Assembly: GCA_947651395.1 (NCBI GenBank)
Contig: CANSYW010000005.1
Span: 1-64,000, forward strand
Origin: an uncultured Pseudoflavonifractor sp.
Lineage (GTDB): Bacteria > Bacillota > Clostridia > Oscillospirales > Oscillospiraceae
Reading direction: 5' to 3'
DNA length: 64,000 bases
The notes beneath the pieces were generated by a model. The model had not been told where the DNA came from. It did not search any database and was given only the letters and a program-made list of their open reading frames with translations. A program made the translations under genes and the position numbers. Shown here one piece after another: positions 35,240 through 44,994 of the stretch. Position 1 is the stretch's first letter. Each line of letters starts with the position of its first letter.

Positions 35240-37609
35240 ATGAAACTGAAACGGCTCGGAGCGCTGGCGCTCACACTGGCGCTGACCCTCTCCCTTACCG
35301 TCCCCGCCCACGCCGCCACCTTCAGCGACGTGGAGACCCACTGGGCCAGAGACTATATCTCCAAAATGGCCACCCGGGGCTATGCCAAGGGCTATGACGA
35401 CGGCACCTTCAAGCCCGACGGCAAGATGACCGCCGCCGAGACCCTGCTGTTCTGCGCCCGGGCAACCGGGCTGGACAGCGCCACCCAGGAGGAGATCTCC
35501 AGGGCCAGAGCCGAGGAGATGGAGGCCACCCTGCCCTCCGGCATGGTCTCCTGGGCCGGAAAGGAGATGGCCGTGGCCGTTGAGACCGGCGTGCTGTCCG
35601 TCTCCGAGCTGGAGGCCCTGGCCCAGACCGACCCAAAAACGGTCACCGAGACCAACCCCAGGGGCCGGACCTATCTGGAGCAGACCATCACCCGGGAAAA
35701 CCTGTGCATGTACCTGGTGCGGGCCATGCAGCTGGAGCCCCTGGCCAAGAGCCTGTCCACCTACACCCTTTCCTTCGAGGACAAGTCCAGCATCTCCCCC
35801 GCCCTCCAGCCCTACGTCTATGTGCTCAACAACTTTGGCATCGTCCAGGGCAATGAGCTGGGCGAGTTCAATCCCCAGGGGGCTGTGACCCGTGCGGAGA
35901 TGACCACTATGCTCTGCCGGACCCTGGACTTCATGGCCTCCGCCGGCATTGAGGTGGAGCTGAGCGAATACACCGAGTACGACTGGACCGCCGGCACCAT
36001 CGCCGCCGTCACCAACGGGGCCGACGGCACGGTGATCCTCACCCTGGCCAGCGACATCTCCGGCACCCGCTCCTTCTCCCTGCCCTCCGGCGCCAAGATC
36101 TTTGACGACAACATGCTCACCACCTCCAGCGCCCTGAAGACCGGCCAGTATGTGCGTCTGAACCTGAACGCCAACGGCTCCATCCGGGAGGCCCGGCTCA
36201 GCGGCGGCCTCTCCACCTACACCGGGACCGTGTCCAGCCTGGCCGACGGCCAGCTGTCCATCCTGGTCAACGGCCAAAGCCGGAACCTGAAGATCGACCG
36301 GTTCACCGAGGTCATGGTGGGCAAGGTCAGCGGCGACCGCTCCATCATCGACGAGGAGGCCGGCTATTCCTCCGCCATCTGCTATGTGGACGAGATGGGC
36401 CACCTGGCCGGGGTCATCTTCTCCGGCGGCACCCTGCTGGCCGAGGGTCTTCTGGAGAGCGTCAACACCGTGGGCGGGGTCACCACCATGGGCCTCACCG
36501 CCTTCAACGGCGTGGTGTACCGCTACACCGTGCCTACGGGCATCGCCGTCACCGTCAACGGGGTGCTGGGCAGCCTCAGCTCCTCTCAGGTGGGCAAATA
36601 CATTCAGGTCCGGGTGAACAACGACAACGGCACCGCCGCCTCCATTGCGGTGGACACCGTCAGCCGCTACATCCAGGGCCCCATCAAAAAGCTGGGCACC
36701 ACCGGCACGGTGCGCAACGTGACCATCTACGACCAGTTCACCGGCCGGGAGTACACCTACCTGGTGAGCCAGAGCATTGCCATCACCTATGACGGCGAGG
36801 CCAAGACGGTCTCCCAGCTGGAGAGCGGCTGGTTTGCCACCGCCCTTGTCACCAACAACATGATCACCCAGCTGGACGGCTTCCCCGGCTCCACCACCGT
36901 GGAGGGCGTCATCAGCTCCATCTCCTACGGGGCCACCACCGTGCTCCAGGTCACCCTGAGCGACGACAGCATTATCCGGTACGACCTGGACATCACCAGC
37001 CTGCCCGAGATCTATCGGGACAACAAGGCCAGCTCCATCGACAAGCTGCGCACCGGCGACAATGTCACCGTCACCATCCGCTTCAACGACATCGAGCGCA
37101 TCGACGCCACCCCCCAGAACGCCAACCTCACCGGCACCATCACCAAAGTTACTCTGGAGAGCGGCGGGGTGACCATGGAGGTCCGCCTCTCCGACGGCTC
37201 CACCGAGAGCTTCCGGGTGGGCGAGGGGGTCTCGGTGACCCAGGGCAGCGCCTCCTCCAACGTATACAACCTCAAGCCCAACCAGAATGTGGCCCTGGTG
37301 ACCAACGGGGACGAGGTGGTCTCGGTGAATATCACCGCCGACGCCTCCTCCGCCACCGAGCTCACCGGTACGGTGTACACCGTCAACTCCAACAGCCGCA
37401 CCATGAGCCTGCTGGTGACCAACCCCAACGGCACCGCCACCACGCTCCAGGTGGATATCCTCAAGGGAGCCAACCTTATCGACGCCACCATCAACGGGGC
37501 GGGCGGCAGTCTGAGCCTCAACAACGGCTTCTCCGTGGGCGACACCGTCCAGCTCATCGGCAGCTACGACGGCGCCGTTTTCAAGGCCCATACCGTCATC
37601 AAAAAGTAA
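35240..37609 (+). CDS. Large SLH-domain surface protein
   Basis: A 789-residue secreted protein. The signal peptide ends near AHAAT. SLH domains lie at about 27-75 (FSDVETHWARDYI, GYAKGYDDGTFKPDGKMTAAE), 95-165 and 180-235 (GIVQGNELGEFNPQGAVTRAEM). The remaining 550 residues are Thr/Ser/Val-rich repeats of a beta-type module, such as TGTVSSLADGQLSILVNG and TGTITKVTLESGGVTMEV, where a short GTI/GTV strand recurs. This is the look of an S-layer or wall-bound scaffold protein. The strong promoter and its own terminator fit an abundant envelope protein. Binding partners are not visible here. Confidence 0.88.
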   Translation: MKLKRLGALALTLALTLSLTVPAHAATFSDVETHWARDYISKMATRGYAKGYDDGTFKPDGKMTAAETLLFCARATGLDSATQEEISRARAEEMEATLPSGMVSWAGKEMAVAVETGVLSVSELEALAQTDPKTVTETNPRGRTYLEQTITRENLCMYLVRAMQLEPLAKSLSTYTLSFEDKSSISPALQPYVYVLNNFGIVQGNELGEFNPQGAVTRAEMTTMLCRTLDFMASAGIEVELSEYTEYDWTAGTIAAVTNGADGTVILTLASDISGTRSFSLPSGAKIFDDNMLTTSSALKTGQYVRLNLNANGSIREARLSGGLSTYTGTVSSLADGQLSILVNGQSRNLKIDRFTEVMVGKVSGDRSIIDEEAGYSSAICYVDEMGHLAGVIFSGGTLLAEGLLESVNTVGGVTTMGLTAFNGVVYRYTVPTGIAVTVNGVLGSLSSSQVGKYIQVRVNNDNGTAASIAVDTVSRYIQGPIKKLGTTGTVRNVTIYDQFTGREYTYLVSQSIAITYDGEAKTVSQLESGWFATALVTNNMITQLDGFPGSTTVEGVISSISYGATTVLQVTLSDDSIIRYDLDITSLPEIYRDNKASSIDKLRTGDNVTVTIRFNDIERIDATPQNANLTGTITKVTLESGGVTMEVRLSDGSTESFRVGEGVSVTQGSASSNVYNLKPNQNVALVTNGDEVVSVNITADASSATELTGTVYTVNSNSRTMSLLVTNPNGTATTLQVDILKGANLIDATINGAGGSLSLNNGFSVGDTVQLIGSYDGAVFKAHTVIKK

Positions 37610-37622
37610 ATCGGGACCGCGT

Positions 37623-37655
37623 AAAAGACCCGCCGTCACAGACGGCGGGTCTTTT
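37623..37655 (+). terminator. Terminator after the large SLH gene
   Basis: A perfect 15-bp stem (37623-37637 with 37641-37655), an ACA loop and a T run. Confidence 0.9.
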
Positions 37656-37710
37656 TGCGCCCCTTTTCCCGGAAGCCCAAGAATTTTTTGGGATTTCACA
37701 GATATTTTAT

Positions 37711-37739
37711 TTTTCAATTTCGTCCACCTGTGCTATAAT
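37711..37739 (+). promoter_or_regulatory. Promoter of zapA and following genes
   Basis: TTTTCA (37711-37716) and TATAAT (37734-37739) have a 17-base spacer. Confidence 0.7.
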
Positions 37740-37777
37740 TGAATATAATCGTACAAATATACAAAGGAGGGGTTTAT

Positions 37778-38101
37778 GTGAAGAACAAAGTCACCGTAAC
37801 CATCGCCGGACAGGAGTATACCCTTGTGGCCACCGAAGACGCCGCCTACATGGAGAAGGTAGCCGCCCATGTGGACGCCAAGATCCAGGAGGTTCTGGAG
37901 GGAGGGGCCCGGGTGTCCACCTCCGACGCCGCCATCCTGGCCGCGCTGAACATGGCCGACGAATACTTTAAGGGCCAGGAGGCCTCCGAGGCTCTCCGGG
38001 GTCAGATCAAGGGCTATCTGGAGGAGGCCTCCGCCCTGAAGCTGGAGCTTTCCAAGGCCAAGCAGGAGATCTTCAAGCTCCAGAGCCAGGCCAAGAAGTA
38101 A
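37778..38101 (+). CDS. zapA: Cell division protein ZapA
   Basis: A 107-residue FtsZ-ring stabiliser. The N-terminal segment VTVTIAGQEYTLVATED and HVDAKIQEVL are family hallmarks, followed by a long coiled coil from about residue 65 to the end. The GTG start at 37778 is chosen because AAAGGAGG lies 7-8 bases upstream; the in-frame ATG at 37739 is inside the -10 box. The next gene starts two bases after the stop. Confidence 0.9.
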   Translation: MKNKVTVTIAGQEYTLVATEDAAYMEKVAAHVDAKIQEVLEGGARVSTSDAAILAALNMADEYFKGQEASEALRGQIKGYLEEASALKLELSKAKQEIFKLQSQAKK

Positions 38102-38102
38102 G

Positions 38103-40184
38103 ATGCTGGAGCTTTTGGCCCCCGCGGGGTCCATGGAAGCCCTCACCGCCGCCGTGCAGAACGGCGCCGACGCGGTATATCTGGGCTTTGGAGACTTCAA
38201 CGCCCGACGCAACGCCAAAAATTTTACCGAGGCGGATTTCGCCGCGGCGGTCTCCTATTGCCATTTGCGGGGGGTAAAGGTCTATCTGACCCTCAACACC
38301 CTGCTCACCGACCGGGAGCTGCCCGACGCCGCCGCCCAGGCCGCCGCGGCCTCCCGACTGGGTGCGGATGCGGTGCTCATCCAGGATCTGGGGGTACTGC
38401 GCGCCCTGCGACAGGCCGCCCCCGACCTGACCGTCCACGCCTCCACCCAGATGACCGTCCACTCCCTGGACGGGGTCAGGCTGTGCGCCGATCTGGGTAT
38501 GAAGCGGGCGGTGCTCTCCCGGGAACTGCCGGCCTCAGAGATCGAGTACATCTGCACCCACTCTCCCATTGAGATCGAGGTCTTCGGCCACGGGGCGCTT
38601 TGTATGTGCTACTCGGGCCAGTGCTATTTCTCCTCTGTGGTGGGCCAGCGCAGCGGCAACCGGGGCCTGTGCGCCCAGCCCTGCCGGATGAAATACGGTT
38701 GGGGCGGGAAGCCGGACGGCTATCCCCTGTCTCTGAAAGACGCCTGCCTCATCGAGTCCCTGCGCAGACTGCGGAAGATGGGGGTGGCCTGTCTGAAGCT
38801 GGAGGGACGGATGAAGCGACCGGAGTATGTGGCCGTCATCACCCGGATCTACGCCGGCGTCCTCAAAGAGGATCGGCTCCCCACGGCGCAGGAGCTTCAG
38901 GATCTGGAGGCCGCCTTCTCCCGGGACGGCTTTACCCAGGGCTATTTTGAAGACCGCACCGGCCCCCACATGTTCGGGACCCGTCCGGAGAAGGCCCCGG
39001 AGCCCAGAGAGCTCTTTGCTCAGGCCCGGCAGACTTACGCAAACCAGGAAAATCCTCTGGTGGACGTGCGCTTTTACGCCATGGTCCGGGAGGGGGAGCC
39101 CCTTCAGGTGGGAGTGGAGGATGAGGACGGCCGGGTGGTCACCGCCGCCGGCGCCCTTCCGGCGCCCGCCGAGACCCATCCCATCACCGCCCAGCAGGTG
39201 GAAAAGCAGCTCTCCCGCACCGGGGGCACCCCCTACCGGTGCCTGGGCGCCAAGGCCATGGTGGAGGAGGGGCTCAACCTGCCCCTGTCCGCCCTCAACG
39301 CCCTGCGCCGGGAGGTGCTGGAGAAACTCTCCCAACGGCGTCAGGCCCTTCCCCAGGTGCGCCTGGGCCAGTTCAAGGAGGGGGCCCGGTACGAAAATCC
39401 TCCGGAGCCGCCCGCCCTCACCGTTTCGGTGCGCAGGGCAGCTCAGGTCAGTCCCGAGCTGCTGGGGCTCTTCCCCGCCATCGTCTACATTCCCGCTGAA
39501 GAGCTGTGCGCCCACCCAGAGTGCCTCACCGGTCTGGGGCCCCAAACGGCGGTGGGGGTGATCCCTCCCCGGATCCTCTGGGACCGGGAGCTGCCCCAGG
39601 TCACGGAGCAGCTCAGGCGATGCCGGGAGCTGGGCGCCACCGAGGCCCTTCTGGGCGGCTATGGTCTCCTGGCCCCCGCCAAAGCATTGGGCTATACCCT
39701 GCGGGGGGATTACGGACTGCCCGTATTCAACGCCCAGGCGCTGAAGGAGTTCAAGCGGCTGGGGCTCAGCTCCGCCACCCTCTCCTTTGAATTGAAGCTG
39801 GCTCAGATCCGGGATCTCTCCAAGGCCCTGCCGGCGGAGGCCATTGTCTACGGGCGGCTGCCCCTGATGATCACGGAAAACTGCATCATCAAAAACCGGA
39901 CGGGCCGGTGTGGCTGCGAGGGAGAGAACATCCTCACCGACCGGAAGGGAGAGCGGTTCCCGGTGGTGAAGGCCCCCGGGTGCCGCAGTGAGATCCTCAA
40001 CAGCAAAAAGCTCTTTCTGGCGGACAAGCCGGACTGGCAGCGGTGCGGGCTGACCTATGCCCGGCTCCACTTCACCACCGAAAATCCCTGGGAGTGCGTC
40101 CAGGCCCTGGAGCGGTATCTGGGCAGGAGCCAGTGGGCCCCGGCGGAATTCACCCGGGGATTATATTATCGCGGCGTCGAGTAG
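38103..40184 (+). CDS. Peptidase U32-family protein (RNA-hydroxylation type)
   Basis: A 693-residue protein. The first 330 residues are the U32 domain: LLAPAGSMEAL, ADAVYLGFG, then EVFGHGALCMCYSGQC and GNRGLCAQPCR with cysteines 167, 169, 174, 190 and 194, which may bind a metal or Fe-S cluster. The rest is the DUF3656-type C-terminal region. Relatives TrhP and RlhA hydroxylate RNA bases rather than cut proteins, so a tRNA or rRNA modification role is more likely than collagenase activity. It is close behind zapA. Its TAG stop lies in GTAGGGGCGCGCCC, part of a repeat element. Confidence 0.88.
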   Translation: MLELLAPAGSMEALTAAVQNGADAVYLGFGDFNARRNAKNFTEADFAAAVSYCHLRGVKVYLTLNTLLTDRELPDAAAQAAAASRLGADAVLIQDLGVLRALRQAAPDLTVHASTQMTVHSLDGVRLCADLGMKRAVLSRELPASEIEYICTHSPIEIEVFGHGALCMCYSGQCYFSSVVGQRSGNRGLCAQPCRMKYGWGGKPDGYPLSLKDACLIESLRRLRKMGVACLKLEGRMKRPEYVAVITRIYAGVLKEDRLPTAQELQDLEAAFSRDGFTQGYFEDRTGPHMFGTRPEKAPEPRELFAQARQTYANQENPLVDVRFYAMVREGEPLQVGVEDEDGRVVTAAGALPAPAETHPITAQQVEKQLSRTGGTPYRCLGAKAMVEEGLNLPLSALNALRREVLEKLSQRRQALPQVRLGQFKEGARYENPPEPPALTVSVRRAAQVSPELLGLFPAIVYIPAEELCAHPECLTGLGPQTAVGVIPPRILWDRELPQVTEQLRRCRELGATEALLGGYGLLAPAKALGYTLRGDYGLPVFNAQALKEFKRLGLSSATLSFELKLAQIRDLSKALPAEAIVYGRLPLMITENCIIKNRTGRCGCEGENILTDRKGERFPVVKAPGCRSEILNSKKLFLADKPDWQRCGLTYARLHFTTENPWECVQALERYLGRSQWAPAEFTRGLYYRGVE

Positions 40185-40195
40185 GGGCGCGCCCG
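40182..40195 (-). repeat. Partial reverse copy of the CCCCTAC repeat overlapping a stop codon
   Basis: GTAGGGGCGCGCCC is the reverse complement of the 3' part of the hairpin repeat seen at 9073-9084. The upstream gene's TAG stop is built from it. The palindrome TTCCCACGGTGGGAA follows at 40199-40213. Confidence 0.4.
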
Positions 40196-40241
40196 CTCTT
40201 CCCACGGTGGGAACCACACAGAAAGAAATGAGGGAACCAAA

Positions 40242-40694
40242 ATGGAACTGAAAATAAAAGCGCTCTCTTCCAAGCTGGGGAAGGAGATCCCCTTCCCCGC
40301 TTACGCCACCGCCGGCTCCGCCGGGATGGATCTGCGAGCCTGTATCGACGCCCCTGTCACCATTCCCGCCGGGGCGCGCCTTCCCATCCCCACAGGTCTG
40401 GCCATCGCCCTGCCGGACCCCGGGTGGGTGGCCCTGGTCTACGCCCGGTCTGGGTTGGCCATCAAGCACGGTCTGGCCCCCGCCAACTGCGTGGGGGTCA
40501 TTGACAGCGACTACCGGGGAGAGATCCTGGTGGGACTGCTCAACTCCTCCAAAGAGGACTATACCGTGGAGCCCGGTGAGCGGATCGCCCAGCTGGTGGT
40601 CACCCCTGTGGCCCAGCCCCGGCTCACCGTCGTGGAGGATCTGGACGACACCCAGCGGGGCACGGGCGGCTTCGGTTCCACCGGAAGCGTGTAG
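40242..40694 (+). CDS. dut: dUTP diphosphatase
   Basis: A 150-residue trimeric dUTPase that turns dUTP into dUMP, keeping uracil out of DNA. The five family motifs are present: AGSAGMDL, ARSGLA, GVIDSDYRGE, GERIAQLV, and the C-terminal RGTGGFGSTG. The TAG stop codon forms the first base of a repeat element (40694-40860). Confidence 0.96.
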   Translation: MELKIKALSSKLGKEIPFPAYATAGSAGMDLRACIDAPVTIPAGARLPIPTGLAIALPDPGWVALVYARSGLAIKHGLAPANCVGVIDSDYRGEILVGLLNSSKEDYTVEPGERIAQLVVTPVAQPRLTVVEDLDDTQRGTGGFGSTGSV

Positions 40695-40860
40695 CAAGGG
40701 CCTGCGAGGGAGCTTGGACTGGAGCGAGGGCGAGCGGAGGGGCCAGCGGCCCCAGAGACCAGCCTGAGTCGGAGGGACTGCCCAGCCGTCGGGAGCAAAG
40801 CGACCTTACGGATGGGGCGTGCCCCTTGCGGGTAAAGCGACCGAGCGTCCAGGCCCTTGC
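40694..40860 (+). repeat. Intergenic repeat element A, long copy
   Basis: Its ends are perfect 11-base inverted repeats, GCAAGGGCCTG (40694-40704) and CAGGCCCTTGC (40850-40860). The next 23 bases after the left end are identical to those in the copy at 62615-62670. This copy has extra internal sequence. It fills the dut-maf gap and overlaps the dut stop. Confidence 0.8.
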
Positions 40861-40885
40861 GAAACGTGACAAGGAGTGTGCAAAT

Positions 40886-41455
40886 ATGGACATTATTTTA
40901 GCCTCCCAGTCCCCCCGGCGGCGGGAGCTGCTGGGACAGATGGGACTGGATTTTTCCATTCTCACCCCCGACATCGACGAACACATGGACAGGGCTCTGT
41001 CCCCGGACAAGCTGGTGGAGGCCATCTCCGCTGAAAAGGCCGCCGCGGTGCAGGCCCAGACAGGCCGGGACAGCCTGGTCATCGCCGCCGACACGGTGGT
41101 GGTATGGAACCACCGGGTGCTGGGCAAGCCCACGGATCCCCAAGACGCCTGCCGCATGCTCACCCAGCTCTCCGGCCGGACCCACCTGGTCTACACCGGC
41201 TTCACCGTCCGGCAGGGGAAGCGGGCCGTCACCCGCAGCGAGTGCACCAGGGTGTCCTTCCGGGGCCTCACCCAGGAGGAGATCGCCGCCTATGTGGCCA
41301 CCGGGGAGCCCATGGACAAGGCGGGCGCCTACGGCATTCAGGGCCTGGGCGCCCTGTTGGTGGAGGGCATCCAGGGCGACTACTTCAACGTAATGGGTCT
41401 GCCGGTGTGCGCGCTGGGCCAGGTACTGAAACAGTTTGGGGTAAACTGCTTATAA
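40886..41455 (+). CDS. maf: Maf-like nucleotide pyrophosphatase
   Basis: A 189-residue protein. ASQSPRRRELL at the start is the family signature, followed by SAEKAAAV, VIAADTVVVW and YGIQGLGALLVEGIQGDYFNVMGLP. Maf proteins hydrolyse non-standard or modified nucleoside triphosphates and affect septum formation. The start at 40886 (AAGGAG upstream) removes about 20 residues of a longer frame that runs into the repeat element. It leads into mreC-mreD-mrdA, a normal clostridial arrangement. Confidence 0.92.
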   Translation: MDIILASQSPRRRELLGQMGLDFSILTPDIDEHMDRALSPDKLVEAISAEKAAAVQAQTGRDSLVIAADTVVVWNHRVLGKPTDPQDACRMLTQLSGRTHLVYTGFTVRQGKRAVTRSECTRVSFRGLTQEEIAAYVATGEPMDKAGAYGIQGLGALLVEGIQGDYFNVMGLPVCALGQVLKQFGVNCL

Positions 41456-41476
41456 AAAGCTTTGGGAGGGAATGAC

Positions 41477-42331
41477 TTGAAGGATTTTCTCAAGCAAAAC
41501 GGAATACTGATCCTGGTCATTGCCCTTCTGTTGGCTCTGATCACCACGGTGCTCTCCTTCACCTTCGGAGGCATCGCCAACCCCTTCGCCAATTTGGCCG
41601 GCGTGATCTCCACCCCCTTCCGCAACGGCATTCACGCCTTTGTGTCCTGGACCGAGGAGCTCTACTCCGACGCCTTTGAGCGGGAGGCCATGGCCGAGGA
41701 GCTGGAGGCCCTCCGGCAGGAGAACGCCCAACTCAAAGAGCAGGCCCGGGAGGGCGACGCGGCCAGCCGGGAAAATGAGCGGCTGCGCAACCTGCTGGGG
41801 CTGAAGGAAAAGCGCCGGGAGCTCCAGTTCGAGTCCGCCACCGTCACCGCCCGGGGAAGCTCCAACTGGTCGTCCACCCTCACGGTGAACAAGGGCTCCT
41901 CCGCGGATGTGGCTGCGGGGGACTGCGTGGTGGACGAGTACGGCAATCTGGTGGGGGTGGTGCGCCAGGTGGGCCTCAACTGGTCCAGCGTCATCACCGT
42001 GGTGGACGTGGATCTGGAGATGGGCGGGCTCATCTCCCGCACCGACAAGGCCGCCATTCTGGAGGGAGATTTCTCCCTCATGGGCCAGGGCAAGCTGAAG
42101 CTCACCTATCTGCCTGAGGGGGTACAGCTGCTGGCGGGAGACGCCGTGCTCACCTCCGGCCTCATCTCAGGGGACGGGGCAGTCTACCCCTCCCGGCTCC
42201 TGGTGGGCTATGTGGAGGAGGTACGCACCGACGACAGCGGCATGAGCGACTACGCCGTACTCACCCCCGCCACCGCTCTGGACGGCCTGGAGCAAGTCTT
42301 CATTATCAAGGATTTTAATGTGGTGGACTGA
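41477..42331 (+). CDS. mreC: Rod shape-determining protein MreC
   Basis: About 284 residues. A TTG start lies 6 bases after GGGAGGG. One N-terminal transmembrane helix (residues 9-30, ILILVIALLLALI) is followed by a coiled coil (about 60-105) and a beta-rich extracellular domain (VTARGSSNWSSTLTVNKGS, GVVRQVGLNWSSVITVVD). MreC links the cytoplasmic MreB system to wall synthases. Next are mreD and a PBP2. Confidence 0.93.
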   Translation: MKDFLKQNGILILVIALLLALITTVLSFTFGGIANPFANLAGVISTPFRNGIHAFVSWTEELYSDAFEREAMAEELEALRQENAQLKEQAREGDAASRENERLRNLLGLKEKRRELQFESATVTARGSSNWSSTLTVNKGSSADVAAGDCVVDEYGNLVGVVRQVGLNWSSVITVVDVDLEMGGLISRTDKAAILEGDFSLMGQGKLKLTYLPEGVQLLAGDAVLTSGLISGDGAVYPSRLLVGYVEEVRTDDSGMSDYAVLTPATALDGLEQVFIIKDFNVVD

Positions 42332-42364
42332 CCACCGCCCCTTTGCGGAAAGGAGGGAAACAGC

Positions 42365-42880
42365 ATGACCACCCGGGACTTTATCATCAAATGGCTCGCC
42401 TATACCCTGGCCTTGCTGCCGGTGTGGTTTGCCGACTCCTTTCTGCTCACCGCGCTGCCGCTGTTCGGCGTCATGCCTATGCTCCTCCCCCTGTGCGCCA
42501 TAGCGGTAGCCACCCTGGAGGGGGCCACCGCCGGGGCCGGCTTCGGGCTGGCCGTGGGCGTTTTGTATGACGCCGTCACCCTGGAGGGCACTCCAGGAGG
42601 GGCCACCTTCCTCATGGCCCTGCTGGGTCTGGGGGCGGGCCTGCTGGCCCAGTATGCCCTGCGCCAGGATCTCATCGGCTGTCTGATCTGCTCTGCCCTG
42701 GCGCTGGGGAGCATTGATCTGATGCGTATCCTCCGTCGGCTTCTGACCAACACGGCCCCCCTGGGGCCCATGCTGGAGGTGGCGGGGAAAGAGATCCTGT
42801 GGAGCCTGTGCTTCGTCCCCCTTGTCTACCTTCTTTTCCGCTGGGTCTTCCGCCGTGTGCCCAAGGCCACCGTGCTGTAA
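42365..42880 (+). CDS. mreD: Rod shape-determining protein MreD
   Basis: A 171-residue integral membrane protein with about five transmembrane helices and few charged residues. Sequence is weakly conserved in this family, so the call leans on hydrophobicity, length and position between mreC and a PBP2 gene. The ATG follows aaaggagg. Confidence 0.85.
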   Translation: MTTRDFIIKWLAYTLALLPVWFADSFLLTALPLFGVMPMLLPLCAIAVATLEGATAGAGFGLAVGVLYDAVTLEGTPGGATFLMALLGLGAGLLAQYALRQDLIGCLICSALALGSIDLMRILRRLLTNTAPLGPMLEVAGKEILWSLCFVPLVYLLFRWVFRRVPKATVL

Positions 42881-42890
42881 GGGGGATACC

Positions 42891-44978
42891 ATGGACGGAA
42901 AACTGTTTTCCCGCCGTTCCAGGGCGGTGCTCTTTTTGCTGGGCGCCATTCTGACGGTCTTTATTCTGGCCCTTTACGACCTGCAGGTGGTACAGGGCGC
43001 CTATTACCGGGAGCAATCCACCAAAAAGATCGCCAACACCGAGACGGTCCAGGCCGCCCGGGGCGAGATCCTGGATCGCTACGGCAGGGCTCTGGTGACC
43101 AACCGGGCCAGCTACCAGGTGACTCTGGACACCAAGCTCATGGGGGAGGTCCAAAACCGTAACCGAACGCTGCTGAGCCTGCTGACGGTCTGCCGGGATC
43201 AGGGGCAGGACTGGAACGACAGTCTGCCCATCACCCAATCCCCCCCCTTCCGCTTCACCGTCGACGCCCCCTTCCAGACCGTGCCCGAGGGGGAGGAGAC
43301 CCCTGTGGACACCCGGCTCTATCTCCTGTCCAAGGCCCTGCGCCTCAAGGGGATCGGCCCGGACTCCACCGCCGAAGAGACCGTGGCGGCCCTGCGGACA
43401 TATTTTGAAGTGGATGAGACCCTGGATGAGATCCAGGGCCGCGCCCTGGTTGGGGTGCTCTATGAGCTGACCCTGCGCTCCAAGGATATCGTCCGCACCG
43501 GCTATGTCTTTACCGAGGATGTAGACATCCAATTCATCACGGCGGTGAAGGAGCGCTCCCTGGCGGGGGTAAAGATCGACACCGTTACCGTCCGGGAGTA
43601 CGCCACCGCCTCGGCGGCTCACCTGCTGGGCCAGGTGGGCTCCATTACCGCAGAAAACTGGGACTACTACCGCAGCCGCGGCTATTCCATGAACGACACC
43701 GTGGGCATCGACGGCGTGGAGCAGGCCTTTGAGGACATTCTCCGGGGCACCCCCGGCGTAAAGGACGTGGAGTTCAACCAGAGCGGCAAGGTGGTGGGAG
43801 AGAGCTGGCACGTGGACAGCGTCACCGGCGAAGCTCAGGTCCCCAAGCCGGGCAGCAACCTGATGCTGACGGTGGACATCCGCCTCCAGGAGGTGGTGGA
43901 GGAGGCCCTGGAGCGGCATGTGCCCGGCATGACCGACGAGACCGAGGGGGCCGCCTGTGTCATCACCGACATGACCGGCGGAGTGCTGGCCTGCGCCTCC
44001 TACCCCTCCTTTGACCCGGCCACCTACCGAAAAAATTACAATGATCTGGCCGCCGACCCGCTCAAGCCCATGCTCAACCGGGCGTTGCAGGGGCTCTATG
44101 CCCCCGGCTCCACCTTTAAGATGGCGGTAGCGGCGGGCGCCCTGGAGGAGGGGGCCATCACCCGGACGGAGAAGATCCAGGACACCGGCCGCTATAAGCA
44201 CTACGACCGTATCGAGGATCAGCCCATGTGCTGGATCTACCGCCAATACGGCGGCACCCACGGATCTGTCAACGTCTCCGAGGCCATCCGGGACTCCTGC
44301 AACGTGTTTTTCTACGAGACCGGCCTGCGCCTGGGCATCAGCGGCATCGATCAGTACGCCGCCCTCTTCGGTCTGGGGGAGGCCACGGGGCTGGAGCTCT
44401 ATGAGGAGACCGGCGAGGTGGCCGGCCCCGAGACCAGCAAGCGCCACGAACAGCCCTGGTATGAGGGAGACACCATGTACGCCGCCATCGGCCAGGGCAA
44501 CACCAAGGTGACCCCCATCCAGCTGGCCAACTACGTGGCCACCCTGGTCAACGGCGGACACCACTATCCCACCCATCTGAAAAAAACGGTGAAGTCCAAC
44601 GACTTCTCCCAGGTAACAGAGGAATATCAGCCCACGCCCCGGGACGAGATCGGCCTGGATGAGGAGAATCTCTCCGCCATCAAGTGGGGTATGGGCATGG
44701 TGGCCAACGAGGGCTCCGCCGCCTGGTACTTCAAGGATCTGCCTGTGAAGATCGGCGCCAAGACCGGCACGGCTCAGGTCTCCCGCAACAGTGAGGCCCA
44801 TGCCATCCTTGTGGCCTTTGCCCCCTACGAGGATCCGGAGATCGCCATCTCCATCGTAGTGGAACACGGCGGCTCCGGCACATCGGTGGCCGCCATCGCC
44901 GCCGAGATCCTGAACAGCTATTTCTCCTCCCGGGACGTGATGGACGCCCCGGCGGCGGAAAACACCCTGGCCCGGTGA
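42891..44978 (+). CDS. mrdA: Penicillin-binding protein 2 (elongasome transpeptidase)
   Basis: 695 residues. It has one N-terminal transmembrane helix (about 11-30), a pedestal/dimerisation domain starting AARGEILDRYGRALV, and a transpeptidase domain. The catalytic Ser407 and Lys410 are in PGSTFK, the second motif is the SCN in RDSCNVFF, and KTGTA begins at Lys624. It cross-links peptidoglycan during side-wall growth with MreC/MreD and RodA. The start 10 bases after mreD is preferred over an upstream in-frame site that lies inside mreD. Confidence 0.95.
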   Translation: MDGKLFSRRSRAVLFLLGAILTVFILALYDLQVVQGAYYREQSTKKIANTETVQAARGEILDRYGRALVTNRASYQVTLDTKLMGEVQNRNRTLLSLLTVCRDQGQDWNDSLPITQSPPFRFTVDAPFQTVPEGEETPVDTRLYLLSKALRLKGIGPDSTAEETVAALRTYFEVDETLDEIQGRALVGVLYELTLRSKDIVRTGYVFTEDVDIQFITAVKERSLAGVKIDTVTVREYATASAAHLLGQVGSITAENWDYYRSRGYSMNDTVGIDGVEQAFEDILRGTPGVKDVEFNQSGKVVGESWHVDSVTGEAQVPKPGSNLMLTVDIRLQEVVEEALERHVPGMTDETEGAACVITDMTGGVLACASYPSFDPATYRKNYNDLAADPLKPMLNRALQGLYAPGSTFKMAVAAGALEEGAITRTEKIQDTGRYKHYDRIEDQPMCWIYRQYGGTHGSVNVSEAIRDSCNVFFYETGLRLGISGIDQYAALFGLGEATGLELYEETGEVAGPETSKRHEQPWYEGDTMYAAIGQGNTKVTPIQLANYVATLVNGGHHYPTHLKKTVKSNDFSQVTEEYQPTPRDEIGLDEENLSAIKWGMGMVANEGSAAWYFKDLPVKIGAKTGTAQVSRNSEAHAILVAFAPYEDPEIAISIVVEHGGSGTSVAAIAAEILNSYFSSRDVMDAPAAENTLAR

Positions 44979-44994
44979 GTTCCCCCTCCAGCAG

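Noticed and set aside
40694-40860. A tRNA or other known structured RNA gene between dut and maf
   Set aside because: No cloverleaf or CCA end fits; the shared inverted ends with 62615-62670 identify it as a repeat element.
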